This document shows, in pieces, positions 47,906-59,209 of a stretch of DNA of 64,000 bases. The DNA is from Eublepharis macularius (taxonomy: Eukaryota > Chordata > Lepidosauria > Squamata > Eublepharidae). The notes under the pieces are model-generated. The model was not told the DNA's origin. It did no database searches and saw only the letters and a list, made by a program, of their open reading frames with translations. Within the stretch, counting starts at the first letter, position 1, and every line of letters starts with the position of its first letter. Where the stretch lies: the NCBI RefSeq assembly GCF_028583425.1, contig NC_072807.1:29827001-29891000 (forward strand), in the 5' to 3' direction. Both the position numbers and the translations under genes were made by a program.

Positions 47906-50900
47906 CTCTTGTGTGTGCCTTCTCTAGCCTTGAACATCCCAGCATATGCTTCCTGCCTCTTCCCAAATTTCTTCAAGAACAACTCTGGTGACTAGCAGGG
48001 AGAAAAACGGAAAAAGTGCCTTTTGTGTTTGCTGGTTTGGTGACCACATCAGGGGTGGTGATAATTCAAGGTTTACTATCACTGAATGCACACTACCTAG
48101 ACATGAATATTGGTTTAGATCTGAAATCAGTGGGATGGATTTCCAAGCAGTATGTTCAGGATTAAAGTTTTTGAAGTATAACAGCCCCAAACCAACGTTT
48201 TCACTAAGAAGGCCAGATCAGTCCACGTTTTGTTATTTTCAGTGCTCCTATTTAGACAAAAATGCTGCAAATCTAATGTTTAAGAGCTTCAGTGCTAGGG
48301 GAGAGAGAGCCTTATTCTAATACAGAGGATTGCTGACCCAAGTACAGTAGTCTATAAATTCTTTGAATGGTCATGTAAGGTATTTATGCAATGCTTCATT
48401 TCTAATTTGTCTTGGCTATGGACAGGTTTCTTTATGTTTGTACAATGCCATGTGTTACACAGTTTTCTCTCCATTTACTACTAAAATACTTTGCCCGCTC
48501 AAGGAGTGACTGATGTTTCCCTGCGTTTGATCATGAATAGTTATACAGAAAAGAGTAATCAGAAACCACTGAAAGCTGTATTTAGTTGTTAGGGATTTAG
48601 CCAGTGGCTTAATTCAATTGAAAATAGTATGAAAGTGTTCTTGATCAAGGTTAGGTAGATGGATTTTTGTCTGTCTTAGAATATGATGGCTTAATATTTT
48701 TTGGGGAGGAGGTCCATTTTTTATATAGCTTTGTACACTTGGACCTTGGTCATGCTCTTTTGAGATATGGCTTGCTACAACTAGTTAGAAATGCAACAGA
48801 AAATACCAGAGGTTGCTGTGGAGCTAACCAGAATGCATGTTTTGTCCAGTTGCACTTGACAAATGAGCTGTATCCTGTGTGTGCCTCTTTCTTGCCACCC
48901 ACCACAAATTCTTTGGTAATCTGTAAGGTACGCATTGCATATATCCTTGCCTCACTTTTTAATGGTTGATGACGGCTTCTAAGCTTTTCCTCGATGGGGT
49001 GCAAAATGCAACTGCTGAAGTTTAGTTAATGTGTTGGCAAGTCCTGTGTTCTGCTTAATGCCAGCCATCAAGTAGTAATAGTCCTTATATTCTTGAAAAG
49101 AAAGTATATAAACTTGTGATCGTGTGAAGCAGGACTGCTTATGTAACAGCATGTCTACTGTGACCCAAATGAGCAAACTTTCTTCCGTCTCTTGCAGTTT
49201 GGAAGGATGAGTTTTTTTAAAAAAGTGACTAGGAACAGAAGGGAAAACATCACAGAACACTCTTTCAAAAAGGGAGTAAAAAGCAGTTAAATGTTAATTT
49301 CATACAACAGATGTGACTGTGAAATAGTTTTGAGCTATTCTCTGCATGTTCCTCCTCCAAACTATTAATTTTGGGCTGTTTCAAAGCACCAGGCTGCTGA
49401 GCATCACTGCACAAGGCAGCACAGGCCCCTGTTGTAATATATTCTTAGATGATGCTCGACTCTTGCTGTAGTTTCTCAATGAGTATTGATTATAGCTGGA
49501 TTTCAGAAAGCCCCATACAACTGTAACATTTCTTTGCTGCATTCAAGGGAGGTGTGACTTCACATGACCTACGGGATCTAGTAGCTAGACTTGAAATGTA
49601 TGACATTCCTGGTAATAGTTCCTACTAAAAAATCTTAAGCTGGGCAAATGTGACTTAGGAAAAAAATACCGAATGCACAACCCTTCCTCGTTTCAGAGCA
49701 CTTCCAACACACTGTGATAATTTGTTTTTAAGCCATGAAAGTGAAAAATTGCTGCTGTAGTAATGGACTCATGTTGTCAAAGATTTATGAGTGCTGTACC
49801 TTCTTTCAAAGCAAAAACAAGCCTAGCTGAGACAAAGGAAATGATTGAACATGGTTTCAACTACATAAAGGTTATGGCTGGCTGAAACAAGCAAATGAAT
49901 CCTAATTGAGTAATTCTTGGACAGGAGGAAATACTTTCCCAAACTTTCTGATGAAACAGGCTTTAGCAATGTGTTGAAGGTAGGGACACGCATTTGCAAT
50001 CTTACGTGGGTGAAGAGAAATTCAAAATTTAACACTGAATTCTTTCTAACATCAAAGCCAGTACTCAAATATTGTCAACCTCTTATTGCTGAAAAATCAA
50101 CATACAGTGTTGTCTTAGCTTGTTTCAGTTGTTAGATTTGACCATATGTATGAGTAGAATGTGCTACATGCAACCCGCCCAAAATGCAAAGTTGCCATTT
50201 TGTCTAAAAATGGGTGTATATTCCAGCTTCAAAATGTGTAGCAGAACCCTAATTGTTTTAGAGCTTGGGTACACATGAACAGAGGTTGAATATACAAGTG
50301 TTGGCCCTGCAGTATTCTCCCCACTAAGTGTGGTCAAATGTAATGACTGGAAAGGACTCCTGTCTGGTCTGCACTGTATCCCTTATTCTGGGGATGCACA
50401 TTTCAAACAGGTGGGCCATCTCGACTGGACTTAAAGTGTGCTGAACTGAGACGCAGTGTTCTGACCCCTGGCACTACCTGGGGAAACCACACCCAAGGGC
50501 TTGTGATTAGAAGCTTCTGGGATACAATGGAGATGTTCCTTGTGTTTGTGTGAGTGCTTTTGCATACAAGAAATTCGTCCAAATGCCTGGAATACTTTGG
50601 GGAAGCCTTCCAGGAGGGGAGGGAACAATCTTCCTCAATGTTCTTGCGTCTCTTATGCAGGAAGAAGTTGGGGAGATTAAAGTCTCTTAGTGAGGTAGTA
50701 CATGGATCTTTTCAGGAGACTTCGGGGAAGTTTTCTGGGGGCAGCTCAGCCTTAGTTAAGTTGCGCAATATGGCTCAGCATGCAGCCCTCAGGCTGTATG
50801 GTGTGTACACCAACTATAAAGTACAGTAATAATACACAATGGAGTAGTAATGGCTGTTTAGCTCCACATGTTTCTAACTGATGCTACACAGCAACATATG

Positions 50901-51064
50901 AATGACTCCCATCTGACCCCATTAATAACTTAGAAAACATATGCTATATCTTGCTGACCTTGGCTGACCTTTATTATTTAGAAATGTTATGGGCTCTATT
51001 CAACAATCTGGACTAACCATACCAATCTAGAACCATTTCTGAACTAACAAGAAATTTTGAAGAA
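47906..51064. other. Repeat-poor flank downstream of MAPK6
   Basis: There is unusually little transposon sequence for 3.1 kb. No exon was identified; frames of 100 and 124 codons show no known domain. A longer alternative 3'UTR could extend into it. Confidence 0.5.
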
Positions 51065-51960
51065 TGGCTTCAAGTAACCTCAATGACCTAGCATAACCCC
51101 AAATCTAATTTGGAAATTGTGGAGAATGACCTCAAGTAACCCCAAATTACCTATAGTACCCCCTGGCCTAATTGGAAATGTCAGAGAATGACCTCAAGTA
51201 ACCCCAGTGGCCTATAGTACCCCCTGGTCTAATTGGAAATGTCAGAGAATGACCTCAAGTGACCCCAATGACCTCAAGTACCTCTGGCCTAATTGAAAAT
51301 TTCAGAGAATGACCTCAAGTAACCCCAAATATTTGGAAATTTGGGAGAATGACCTCAAGTAACCCCAGTGACCTACAGTAACCCCTGGCCTAATTGGAAA
51401 TGTCAGAGAATGACCTCAAGTAACCCCAGTGACCTATAGTAACCCCTGGCTTAATTGGAAATATCAGAAAATGACCTCACGTAACCCTAGTGACCTATAG
51501 TAACCCCTGGCCTAATTGGAAATTTCAGAGAATGACCTCAAGTAACCCCAGTGACCTATAGTAACCCCAAATCTCATTTGGAAATTTGGGAGAATGACCT
51601 CAAGTAACCTCAGTGACCTACAGTAACCCCTGACCTAATTGGAAATTTCAGAGAATGACCTCAAGTAACCCCAGTGACCTATAGTAACCCCTGATCTAAT
51701 TGGAAATGTCAGAGAATGGCCTCAAGTAACCCCAGTAACCTATAGTAACCCTTGGCCTAATTGGAAATTTCAGAGAATGACCTCAAGTAACCCCAATGAC
51801 CTCAAGTAACCTCCGGCCTAATTGAAAATTTCAGAGAATGACCTCAAGTAACCCCAGTGACCTATAGTAACCCCTGGCTTAATTGGAAATTTCAGAGAAT
51901 GACCTCAAGTCACCCCAGTGACCTATAGTAATCTCAAAGCTAATTAGAAATGTCAGATAA
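51065..51960 (+). repeat. 61-bp minisatellite, about 15 units
   Basis: Unit starts (GACCTCAAGTAACC and variants) fall near 51065, 51128, 51190, 51251, 51311, 51351, 51412, 51473, 51534, 51595, 51657, 51718, 51779, 51840 and 51901. The spacing is 60-63 bp except one 40-bp unit (51311-51350). The unit is made of GACCTCAAGTAACCCCAG, TGACCTATAGTAACCCC, TGGCCTAATTGGAAAT and TTCAGAGAAT. Three units carry the variant CCCCAAATCTAATTTGGAAA near 51100, 51335 and 51567. There is no long open frame through it. Confidence 0.95.
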
Positions 51961-52194
51961 TGCCCTCAGATTATCCTTTCTAATCAGAGACTTCCGTTTG
52001 ACCCTGTCATAAATAGTAAATTGATATGCTTCTTCTCCAGTAACCCTATTTGATCAATATTACTTTAAAAATGTATATGCTGCATCTTTAGGGCTCTTTT
52101 TTGATCTGTTATTTAGAGAATCTTTATGTTCCCTTCCCAGTGACACTGTTTGCCCCCTACTTACTATAATGGTAGTTACAGTTAGGTAGCCATA

Positions 52195-52290
52195 TCAGAC
52201 TGCAGTAGAACAGCGGGAGCTAAGTCCAGTGGCACCTTAAAGACCAACAAGATTTTTAGGGTATAAGCTTTCAAGAGTCAAAACTCCCTT
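52195..52290 (-). mobile_element. PLE 3' UTR and tail fragment, minus strand
   Basis: On the minus strand it reads TTTTGACTCTTGAAAGCTTA, then CTTGTTGGTCTTTAAGGTGC and TTCTACTGCAGTCTGATATG. It is the counterpart of 14639-14748 and begins about 230 bp after the minisatellite. Confidence 0.6.
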
Positions 52291-52605
52291 TTTTTGAATA
52301 GAGATTTCCATAAAATTGGCAACTTCAGATTAGAGACTACTCCAGGGGTCCTCAACCCTTTCGAGCCTGCAGGTACATTTGGAACTCAGGCACAGTGTGG
52401 AGGGCACAGCAACAAAATGGCTGCCGCAGGAGGCAGTGCCAGACATAAAATGGCTGCTACAGTTTATCTTCAGTCACACAGTGAAGATCCTTGTGCTGTG
52501 GAAAGAGCTTCTGTCAAAGCAATGTTTTTAAAAATCTGCACAGCCAATCTGCTTGGCAAAAATCCCATCTGACCATGCCCACTTTATAAAAACACTTGGC
52601 AGGCA

Positions 52606-52873
52606 ACAGGAACGATAATAATAATAACAACAACATTCGATTTATATATCACCCTTCAGGACAACTTAACACCCACTCAGAGCGGTTTACAAAGTATGTC
52701 ATTATCCCCACAACAAAACACCCTGTGAGGTGGGTGGGGCTGAGAGAGCTCCTAGAAGCTGTGACTGACCCAAGGTCACCCAGCTGGCTTCAAGTGGAGG
52801 AATGGGGAATCAAACCTGGCTCTCCAGATTAGAGTCCTGTGCTCTTAACCACTACACCAAACTGGCTCTCAGC
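52606..52873 (-). repeat. tRNA-derived SINE (family A), full length
   Basis: The minus strand has GTTTGGTGTAGTGGTTAAGA, GGTTTGATTCCCCATTCC (B box) and a tail of ATT/GTT triplets. Confidence 0.85.
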
Positions 52874-52929
52874 AGGAGCAATGGTGTCTATGGGCACCAT
52901 GTTGGTAAATGCTGCTATACTCTAATCCT

Positions 52930-53677
52930 ACTTGCTATAATGTACTTTAGAGCAAGTCATGTCTGTTTATCTCAGGTTTTTTGGCATCCCTCCTCCAAGG
53001 TCTCTTCCTTATACCTATACCTATGCCCCCCAAACTTCACCTTTCCTCTTTCCCTTCTCCAGCAGGCTCTCTCAGTTGCATGGACTTCACTTTTCCCTGT
53101 ATCCCTTCCCCCACATTATTTCCTCCTTCCATGCTCCTGGCAACCTCCATATGCTCACCTTTCCCTATGTCCTTCTCTCCTTCAAACCCACTAAACAACT
53201 TATCTTTTTCTATCCCCTCAACCTTCATCTATATTTATTATTTTATTTCATTTATATACTGCTATTCTTCACAAAGGGGACCCAAAGCAGCTTACATTAT
53301 TCTGCTTGACTCCATATTATCTTCACAACAACCGAGAGGTAGATTAGGCTGAGCATGTGTGATTGGATCAAAATCACCACAGCTTCCACAGCAGAATGGT
53401 GATTCGAACCTGAAATTCTAACTATTACCCTACTCTGGCTTTTGTTGGGGAGGGGGTGCTGTAGAACAGTAGCAAGCAGCCAGGCCTGTGTGAGTCATGA
53501 GAATCATGTGGGATCAAGTTGTCTGGTGGTTGCTTCTGGACCTGGCCCCAGTGAGTCCTCCCTCAAAGGCCAAAACTGCCCTAGAAAGGGCCCTGCCTCC
53601 TCCCCATGCCTTTTGCTGACAGAAACCAAGCCTGAAATACTGGCTGAACTGTTATGGTTGCCTAGCAACATAACAGT
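52930..53677. repeat. Composite repeat, copy 2, invaded by a PLE
   Basis: A pyrimidine-rich part (CTCCTGGCAACCTCCATATG, near 53135), an antisense SINE (53248-53440), a short remnant of the repeat zone, CTGACAGAAACC and GGTTGCCTAGCAACATAACA occur in the same order as copy 1. The repeat zone is shorter here. The PLE at 53678 sits right after the closing part. Confidence 0.5.
53248..53440 (-). repeat. SINE (family B) inside composite repeat, second copy
   Basis: TATACTGCTATTCTTCACAA, CCAAAGCAGCTTACATTATT and GATTCGAACCTGAAATTCT show the family in minus orientation. Confidence 0.7.
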
Positions 53678-54204
53678 GCCTGGTGTTTTTCAGGACTGGA
53701 AACCATGCTCTATTCATTCTTAAAGTCTCTTCTTTCCTGTTGAAATTGTGCTTATGCTTATGAATTGAAGCCATTGAAATTCATAAGCATAAGCACAATT
53801 TCAACAGGAAAGAAGAGACTTTAAGATTGAATAGAGCATGGTTTCCAGTCCTGAAAAACACCAGGCTAACAAAATACTCTACATCCTACAATAGCCCTGC
53901 AGAGAAGATTAGCATATCAAGCACCAATCCATATGCAAAAGAACCTCCTCAGGATACAGTGAAGCCTCCCTCCATTAGCATTCCACACCCTGGGAAACTC
54001 TTACAGGATGACTCAGCCCAAACCCTCCTTCCTGAGTAGATATAAATTACCTGCCAACATCTTCTCCACACTGTGACACTGAGAGATCTCTGTCTTTTGG
54101 TGCTACACCTCTGAAGGTGCCAGTCACAGGTGCTGGCAAAACGTCAGGAACTACAATGCCAAGACCACGGCTCTACAGCCTGGAAAATCCACAACAATCA
54201 AAAC
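53678..54204 (+). mobile_element. Penelope-like element copy with 89-bp terminal inverted segment
   Basis: The forward part (53778-54204) encodes the C-terminal tail of the same PLE family as 22963-24483 (NRAWFPVLKNTR, PYAKEPPQDTVKPPSISIPH, stop near 54037) and its 3'UTR, with CAGGAACTACAATGCCAAGA. The left part (53678-53766) is an inverted copy of the start of the forward part (53778-53866): 89-bp arms, one mismatch seen, 11-nt loop. A possible 6-bp duplication AACAGT flanks it (53672-53677, 54205-54210). Confidence 0.8.
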
Positions 54205-54669
54205 AACAGTAACTTCACCACTGGCAAATAACAACAATAGGGGGAGATAGACGAATCTCCCTTGGGAAGGAATTTCCAAAGTTTTACCGCCGCAATCAAG
54301 AAGGCTTTTCTTGGGTTGCCAGACTCAGATGGCAGGAGCGCTCGAAGCAAGGCCTCTGAAGATAAACACAGTGGAGAAGGTTCCTACGAGAGAGGCAGGG
54401 CTCCAGCTTATCAGCCCTCATCTATCCCACACAGAATAGTTTCTCTGCATTTGAAGTGAGCATGTTTTTAAAAACCAAATACAGATTCTATGGCCTGGTA
54501 AAATAACCTTGATCCAATGAACCAACCCTCTTTTTTTTTTTAAATAGTCCTTTTATTTTGATCTCTCCACTATCTTGGGCTGCAGCCTGGAAATGAACAC
54601 CACTGAATAAAAACTGACATTTGATTGTTAGAAGTTCAGTATAGATAACAATGACCAATTATAAAAGTC
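54205..54669. other. LINE-like ORF remnant and unassigned sequence
   Basis: GGGAAGGAATTTCCAAAGTT TTACCG, followed by an AIKKAFLG-type frame near 54290, resembles antisense LINE 3'UTR text in reptiles. The assignment is tentative. Confidence 0.3.
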
Positions 54670-54672
54670 ACT

Positions 54673-54857
54673 GGGCCAAGCTAGAAGTGACGAATTACAC
54701 TTGAATGGCAAGTGAACAGACTCACATGTATTCCTCCCTGTTCACTTGTGCTCCACTTGCGCTCCACTCGATCGTGGAGCACAAGTGAACAGAGAGGAAT
54801 ACATGTGAGTCTGTTCACTTGCCATTCAAGTGTAATTCGTCACTTCTAGCTTGGCCC
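54673..54857. mobile_element. Near-perfect inverted-repeat MITE
   Basis: The arms (about 54672-54756 and 54774-54858) pair over 85 bp with one mismatch seen (CCTCCC against CCTCTC), separated by a 17-nt loop. The ends are GGGCCAAG and CTTGGCCC and the triplet ACT lies on both sides (54670-54672, 54858-54860), a possible 3-bp duplication. The class is uncertain; a Harbinger-type MITE is the best guess. The low arm divergence suggests a young copy. Confidence 0.8.
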
Positions 54858-54860
54858 ACT

Positions 54861-55576
54861 GTTGTAAAAAAAGCATTCCTTAGTTATCAAAGACCATCTT
54901 CCACAAAAGCAATTTCTTTCACAACTTCTTGGATAAAATCCATTGCAGGAAATGGTTACCATGGGCTGACAGCAGTACATGAGAACGTGACAGAGTACTT
55001 CAACTGTGTTTTCCCTTGCACTTCAGTAATTATCGTTTTGGTGTGACCAAAATTGTATGAAAAGACTAACAGATTTATTATGACTCATGCGATGATTTGG
55101 GCAAAAGATTTAAACAGGGCGTGCTTTGCAATGGTTTTGCAAACTGGCACGGGAGCATTTCTCAGGAATGATTCAGAGACAGATGGGTTTGTTTGCTTAA
55201 GTCACTCTGTCAGTCTGTCACTCTCATCTAGGAACACACATACGGTTTGAGTGGATCTCGTTTTTCTTACTGAAAGAGTTTTGTTAATAAATTTACTCGT
55301 GCTAATACAGGAGACACTGTCATGTCCTGCTTTCATATATACTATTTTGTCAGGATCCCCAAACCAGGCCAAAAGACTCCAGCCCCAAAAGAAGAGAAGC
55401 AGGCTAAGCTTTTGTGTGTCTGTTCAAAACAGGAAAATCTCCCTCCATATCTGCATATTTTAATAGTGTTTACTGAGACGGAATGTCTCAAGGGAAAATC
55501 TAACTCTATATTCTGGTCTGTGAATATTATGTATATTTAGCTTTCTATACAGTGCCCACCCAACTTTAGGTCCAGA
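54861..55576. other. No recognised gene
   Basis: Frames up to 75 codons, none with a motif I know. Confidence 0.5.
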
Positions 55577-55795
55577 GAAGTCTGTACATAGGACAAACCA
55601 GCCAACCTCTGTGCAAAAGAGTAAACGGACACAAATCTGACATCAAAAATGGCAATATCCAGGAACCAGTAGGAGAACACTTCAATCTACCAGGACACTC
55701 CATCAAGGACTTAAAGGTCACCATAGTTCAACAGAAACATTTCAAAACCAGAATCCAATGAGAAGCTGCTGAATTGCAATTCATATGTAAATTTG
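55577..55795 (+). pseudogene. PLE GIY-YIG endonuclease fragment with stop codon
   Basis: Translation gives LYIGQTSQPLCKRVNGHKSD followed by IKNGNIQEPVGEHFNLPGHS, then TRIQ-stop-EAAELQFICKFDS. It is the same family as 7531-7780 but keeps the YIG half of the nuclease core. An in-frame TGA replaces the Arg/Gly position seen in the other copy. It ends in a duplicated CAATTTGACTCAAT stretch followed by (AT)n. Confidence 0.8.
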
Positions 55796-55947
55796 ACTCA
55801 ATCAATTTGACTCAATATATATATATAAAAAGAGGAGATACGTGCTGACACAAGAAGGGCTTCTGAGTAAACTGAACATAGGGACTCCAGAACTCCTGTT
55901 ACAGACCTCTTGGCAATTCCCCCTCTTTCCTGCCATGTCTTCAAAGG

Positions 55948-56294
55948 CTGGTAGAATGGGAAGGACAAGCCCACGGGGAATACAGTAAAACAATACTTGT
56001 GCTATATAATTCATACATTCATACATATTTGTGTAACTCTCTAGAATAAATACATAATACAAAAAGTGCATTCATGAGTATTGCAACATGTCCAGGTGTA
56101 ATAAAGTCAGTTAGAATTCAAATCCTTGCGTTGGTCTCTTTCCTTCTTTCTTATAACTTTTCCATGCACAGAGTAAACACAGAGGTGGGATGGATGTAGA
56201 AATCCTCCTCAGGCCTGATGAAGTTACTGTTGTTTTGGTTGTTGTGGATTTTCCAGGCTGTAGAGCCGTGGGCTTGTCCTTCCCATTCTACCAG
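55948..56294. repeat. 29-bp perfect inverted repeat bounding about 290 bp
   Basis: Positions 55948-55976 and 56266-56294 are exact inverses (core CTGGTAGAATGGGAAGGACA). The left arm is preceded by ATGTCTTCAAAGG, which recurs in direct orientation at about 56328. A PLE end fragment abuts the right arm. Confidence 0.65.
56225..56275 (-). mobile_element. PLE 3' terminal fragment, minus strand
   Basis: TTGTTGTGGATTTTCCAGGC resembles the GTTGTTGGGGGTTTTCCGGG stretch near 22998 in the intact PLE 3' end. It is only about 50 bp. Confidence 0.45.
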
Positions 56295-56896
56295 GTTATA
56301 ACGGGGTCTGCCACACACACCCCTTTATGTCTTCAAAGGCTGGCAGAGTGGGGAATAGAGAGAGGGCATGCTGGCACTGTCCCAGCACATGATGTCACTT
56401 CCAGAACAAAAACAGAAGTGACATTTTGATGTTGAGGGCAGTGCTATAGGATGCACCCATCATCCTGACATCTCATGACATCACTTCCAGTTTTTCACTG
56501 GAAGTGAGGTCAAGCCTTGTTGTGCTGCCAGCATGTCTATTCCTGCTCCAAAATCTTCCTTTTAATACTCTGATTCTACCAGTAACAGTGACAGAAATTA
56601 ATCTGAAATTCAGAAATTTAACCTGACTTAAATGATCGGGTGTCTTTTAGACTGGCCACTGTCAGTTTTAAAGCAGAATTTTATCAAATGACCCAATAAT
56701 AATACAAACTGAACAACTAATAGTACCAATTGAATCGTAACTGAACACAAGGGAGAGAACAAGCACTGAGCCCCAAAAAAATGGAATTAATTGGATGCGC
56801 TATGGAATTTGGAACAGTCCAGGAAGGCACTTTATAATGGATTAGGATTGTAGTGCACGGCAATGAATGCAGTATTCCTGCTTTTACCGCATTGTC

Positions 56897-57136
56897 CTAG
56901 TAATGGTAATAACATTCGATTTATATACTTCCCTTCAGGACAACTTAATGCCTACTCAGTGTGTTATTATTATCTTCACAATCACTCTGTGATGTTGGTG
57001 GGGCTGAGAGAGCTCTGAGAAGCTGTGACTGATCCAAGGTCACCCAGCTGGCTTCAAGCGGAGGAGTGGGGAATCAAACCCAGTTCTCCAGATTAGAGTC
57101 CCGCCGCTCTTAACCACTACACCAAACTAGCTGTCC
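56897..57136 (-). repeat. tRNA-derived SINE (family A)
   Basis: The minus strand has GTTTGGTGTAGTGGTTAAGA, GGTTTGATTCCCCACTCC and GGTGACCTTGGATCAGTCAC. The 3' half is slightly shortened. Confidence 0.85.
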
Positions 57137-57139
57137 TAT

Positions 57140-57335
57140 ACCTTTTCATCCACTTCTTGCATTGTATTTAGTATACCTTGCTTTAATTTGTTTGTTGTTC
57201 ACATTGTTCTCTAAATCTGTAATCCTAGTTCTACTGCCTTATGCTGTCTGACTGCACTGTTTTATATCCTATAATCTGTCTTGAGTCTCAGTGAGAAAGC
57301 AAACTATAAGTAAAATAAATAAAATGAAATAAAAT
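57140..57335 (+). mobile_element. LINE 3' tail fragment
   Basis: TATAATCTGTCTTGAGTCTC and GAGAAAGCAAACTATAAG, followed by a (AATAAAATA)n tail, match the LINE end at 31165-31228. The ORF part is absent. Confidence 0.65.
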
Positions 57336-57914
57336 AAACCTTTTGTGAAGCACTGGTGTGTCTCTCTACTGCCATTTAAGACTTTGGTATTCCACGAGAT
57401 GCCAGGCTTGACAGAGAGATGGCAAGCAGAATAGCAGGGAACATCAAAATGAGATAAGCAATAATGTTCATTAATTACCAGCTTGTCACATTTGTTAGGA
57501 AATCACACTGCTTGCTGAGTAAACATTTCATTCACAGAAGAGCTGCGAGAAGAGAACTTTGTTCTCATCCAAGGTTCTCCCTCTTCACTTCTGCTGTAGT
57601 ACTGGTCAAAGACTGTTGATTATTTTGATATTCTGACAAACTGGACTGTTATTCTGCTCTCTTCATGGCTGATACATGGAACACTAGAAGTTGACTCGGG
57701 AGAATTTTTTTAAAGAATGCTTTTTCAGAAGCAAATCTCACAACACACCAGTAGACCAAATTATCGAACCTCGTTTGCAGTACCCATCCATGCACGGATG
57801 TTCCCACTCCGCCCTCTCTTAGGGCTCACTTACCTATCAAAGCTACTTCTGTCTAACTGTAGAGAGAATCATGGCTCTCTTGAGAAGTAGGGCAGACCTG
57901 TGGCTATTCACTTA

Positions 57915-57975
57915 TTAAAATATTTATAAACCTGCCTTTCTCTCAAACACTGGGACCCAAGATGGGTAACGACAG
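57915..57975 (-). mobile_element. LINE or SINE 3' tail fragment
   Basis: ATTTATAAACCTGCCTTTCT CTCAAACACTGGGACCCAAG is the reverse of a typical tail. It is too short for a family call. Confidence 0.4.
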
Positions 57976-58383
57976 GAGTTAAAGCATCATTAGATGCAAA
58001 ACCTCTAAAAGATAATCATAAAAGATACGCCAGCAATACAGGCAGCAACGCGACCAATATCCATCAAAAATTCCATATCAAAGCCTTCCTTATAAAAAAA
58101 TACATGGCTGGACTTATTTTGATTTTTCTGCAGAGATTCACAGTAGAACTTCATTGACTATGTTTCTCTTGAGGAGAAAGGCAATCTTGTATACAAAGAA
58201 TCACTGGTGCAGTGTAGTTAACGGTTGCTTTCATGTCACACTGGTAACATATGGATAGATATACCTTGTGCAATAGGGCTAGATCACAATCTCTGCTGAC
58301 GCAAGCATGTGATCTAACTGACCTCTTACAATGCAAACATCAATACTTGCTCGTGTGGCATAGAAGCTCACCACAACAGAGAG

Positions 58384-58552
58384 TAAAGAGTCCAGGGGTA
58401 CCTTTAAGACTAATCAACTTTATTGCATCTGACGACGAGAGCTGTGTTTCTCGAAAACTTACGTTACGATAAAGTTGGTTAGTCTTAAAGGTGCTACTGG
58501 ACTCTTTACTATTTTGCAACTACAGACTAACACGGCTAACTCCTCTGGATCT
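58384..58552 (+). mobile_element. Minimal PLE insertion: self-inverted 3' tail with 11-bp target duplication
   Basis: ACAACAGAGAG lies on both sides (58373-58383 and 58553-58563), so the 169-bp piece inserted as a unit. Its left 40 bases are the inverse of its own right part: arms 58382-58423 and 58469-58510 pair over 42 positions with 4 mismatches, loop 45 nt. The loop and right part are the 3'UTR and tail of the same PLE family as 7457-7952, ending AACTCCTCTGGATCT. No coding sequence remains. Confidence 0.85.
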
Positions 58553-59209
58553 ACAACAGAGAGATTTCAGTGCTGTAATTATCCTGCAAAAGTAATGTTT
58601 AAGTGAACCCACACCGTTGGGATGGACAGAAGAGTCCCTCTTATTTGAAACCCCTGCCCAAAAGCCTTTCACAGATCAGCCTCCATAATCTACACTTTGC
58701 TGCCAACAATTTTTTATGGAGGGACCTAATCCTGCTTGCTGTGGTCTATGCCAAAACAGTCTAGCTCAGTTTCATGGTTGCTGACAATGGGCAGAAATCT
58801 AATACAACTTTAGGCTGATTATATTCCAGTTCTTTACAAAAATATGCTTTACATTCAAGCTTTTCCAAAGGCAGGAAACTGATACAAAAGTAGGAGTAAA
58901 CAGAGGGGGGGAACATTCTCCAAATTAATTTCTGACCTGACTGGTTTTATTTACCCCAATTAAATGCTGTTATGTTATATACCATGTTCGTTATTCTGAA
59001 GTTCCATCACTATTCTAAGCCATCTGTGTTCCTCAGCTTTGCTTCTTGACCTTTTCATCCACAGGTCACTGTGACCTCCATCGTCAGAAATAAACTGATT
59101 TTGTTTTGGCTAACAATAATCCATTAAAAGTCAAGCATCAACCACATGTTCCCAATTACCATGCCGCACACACCACACAGTCCATTGTCTACAGCCAAAC
59201 CCAAACCCT

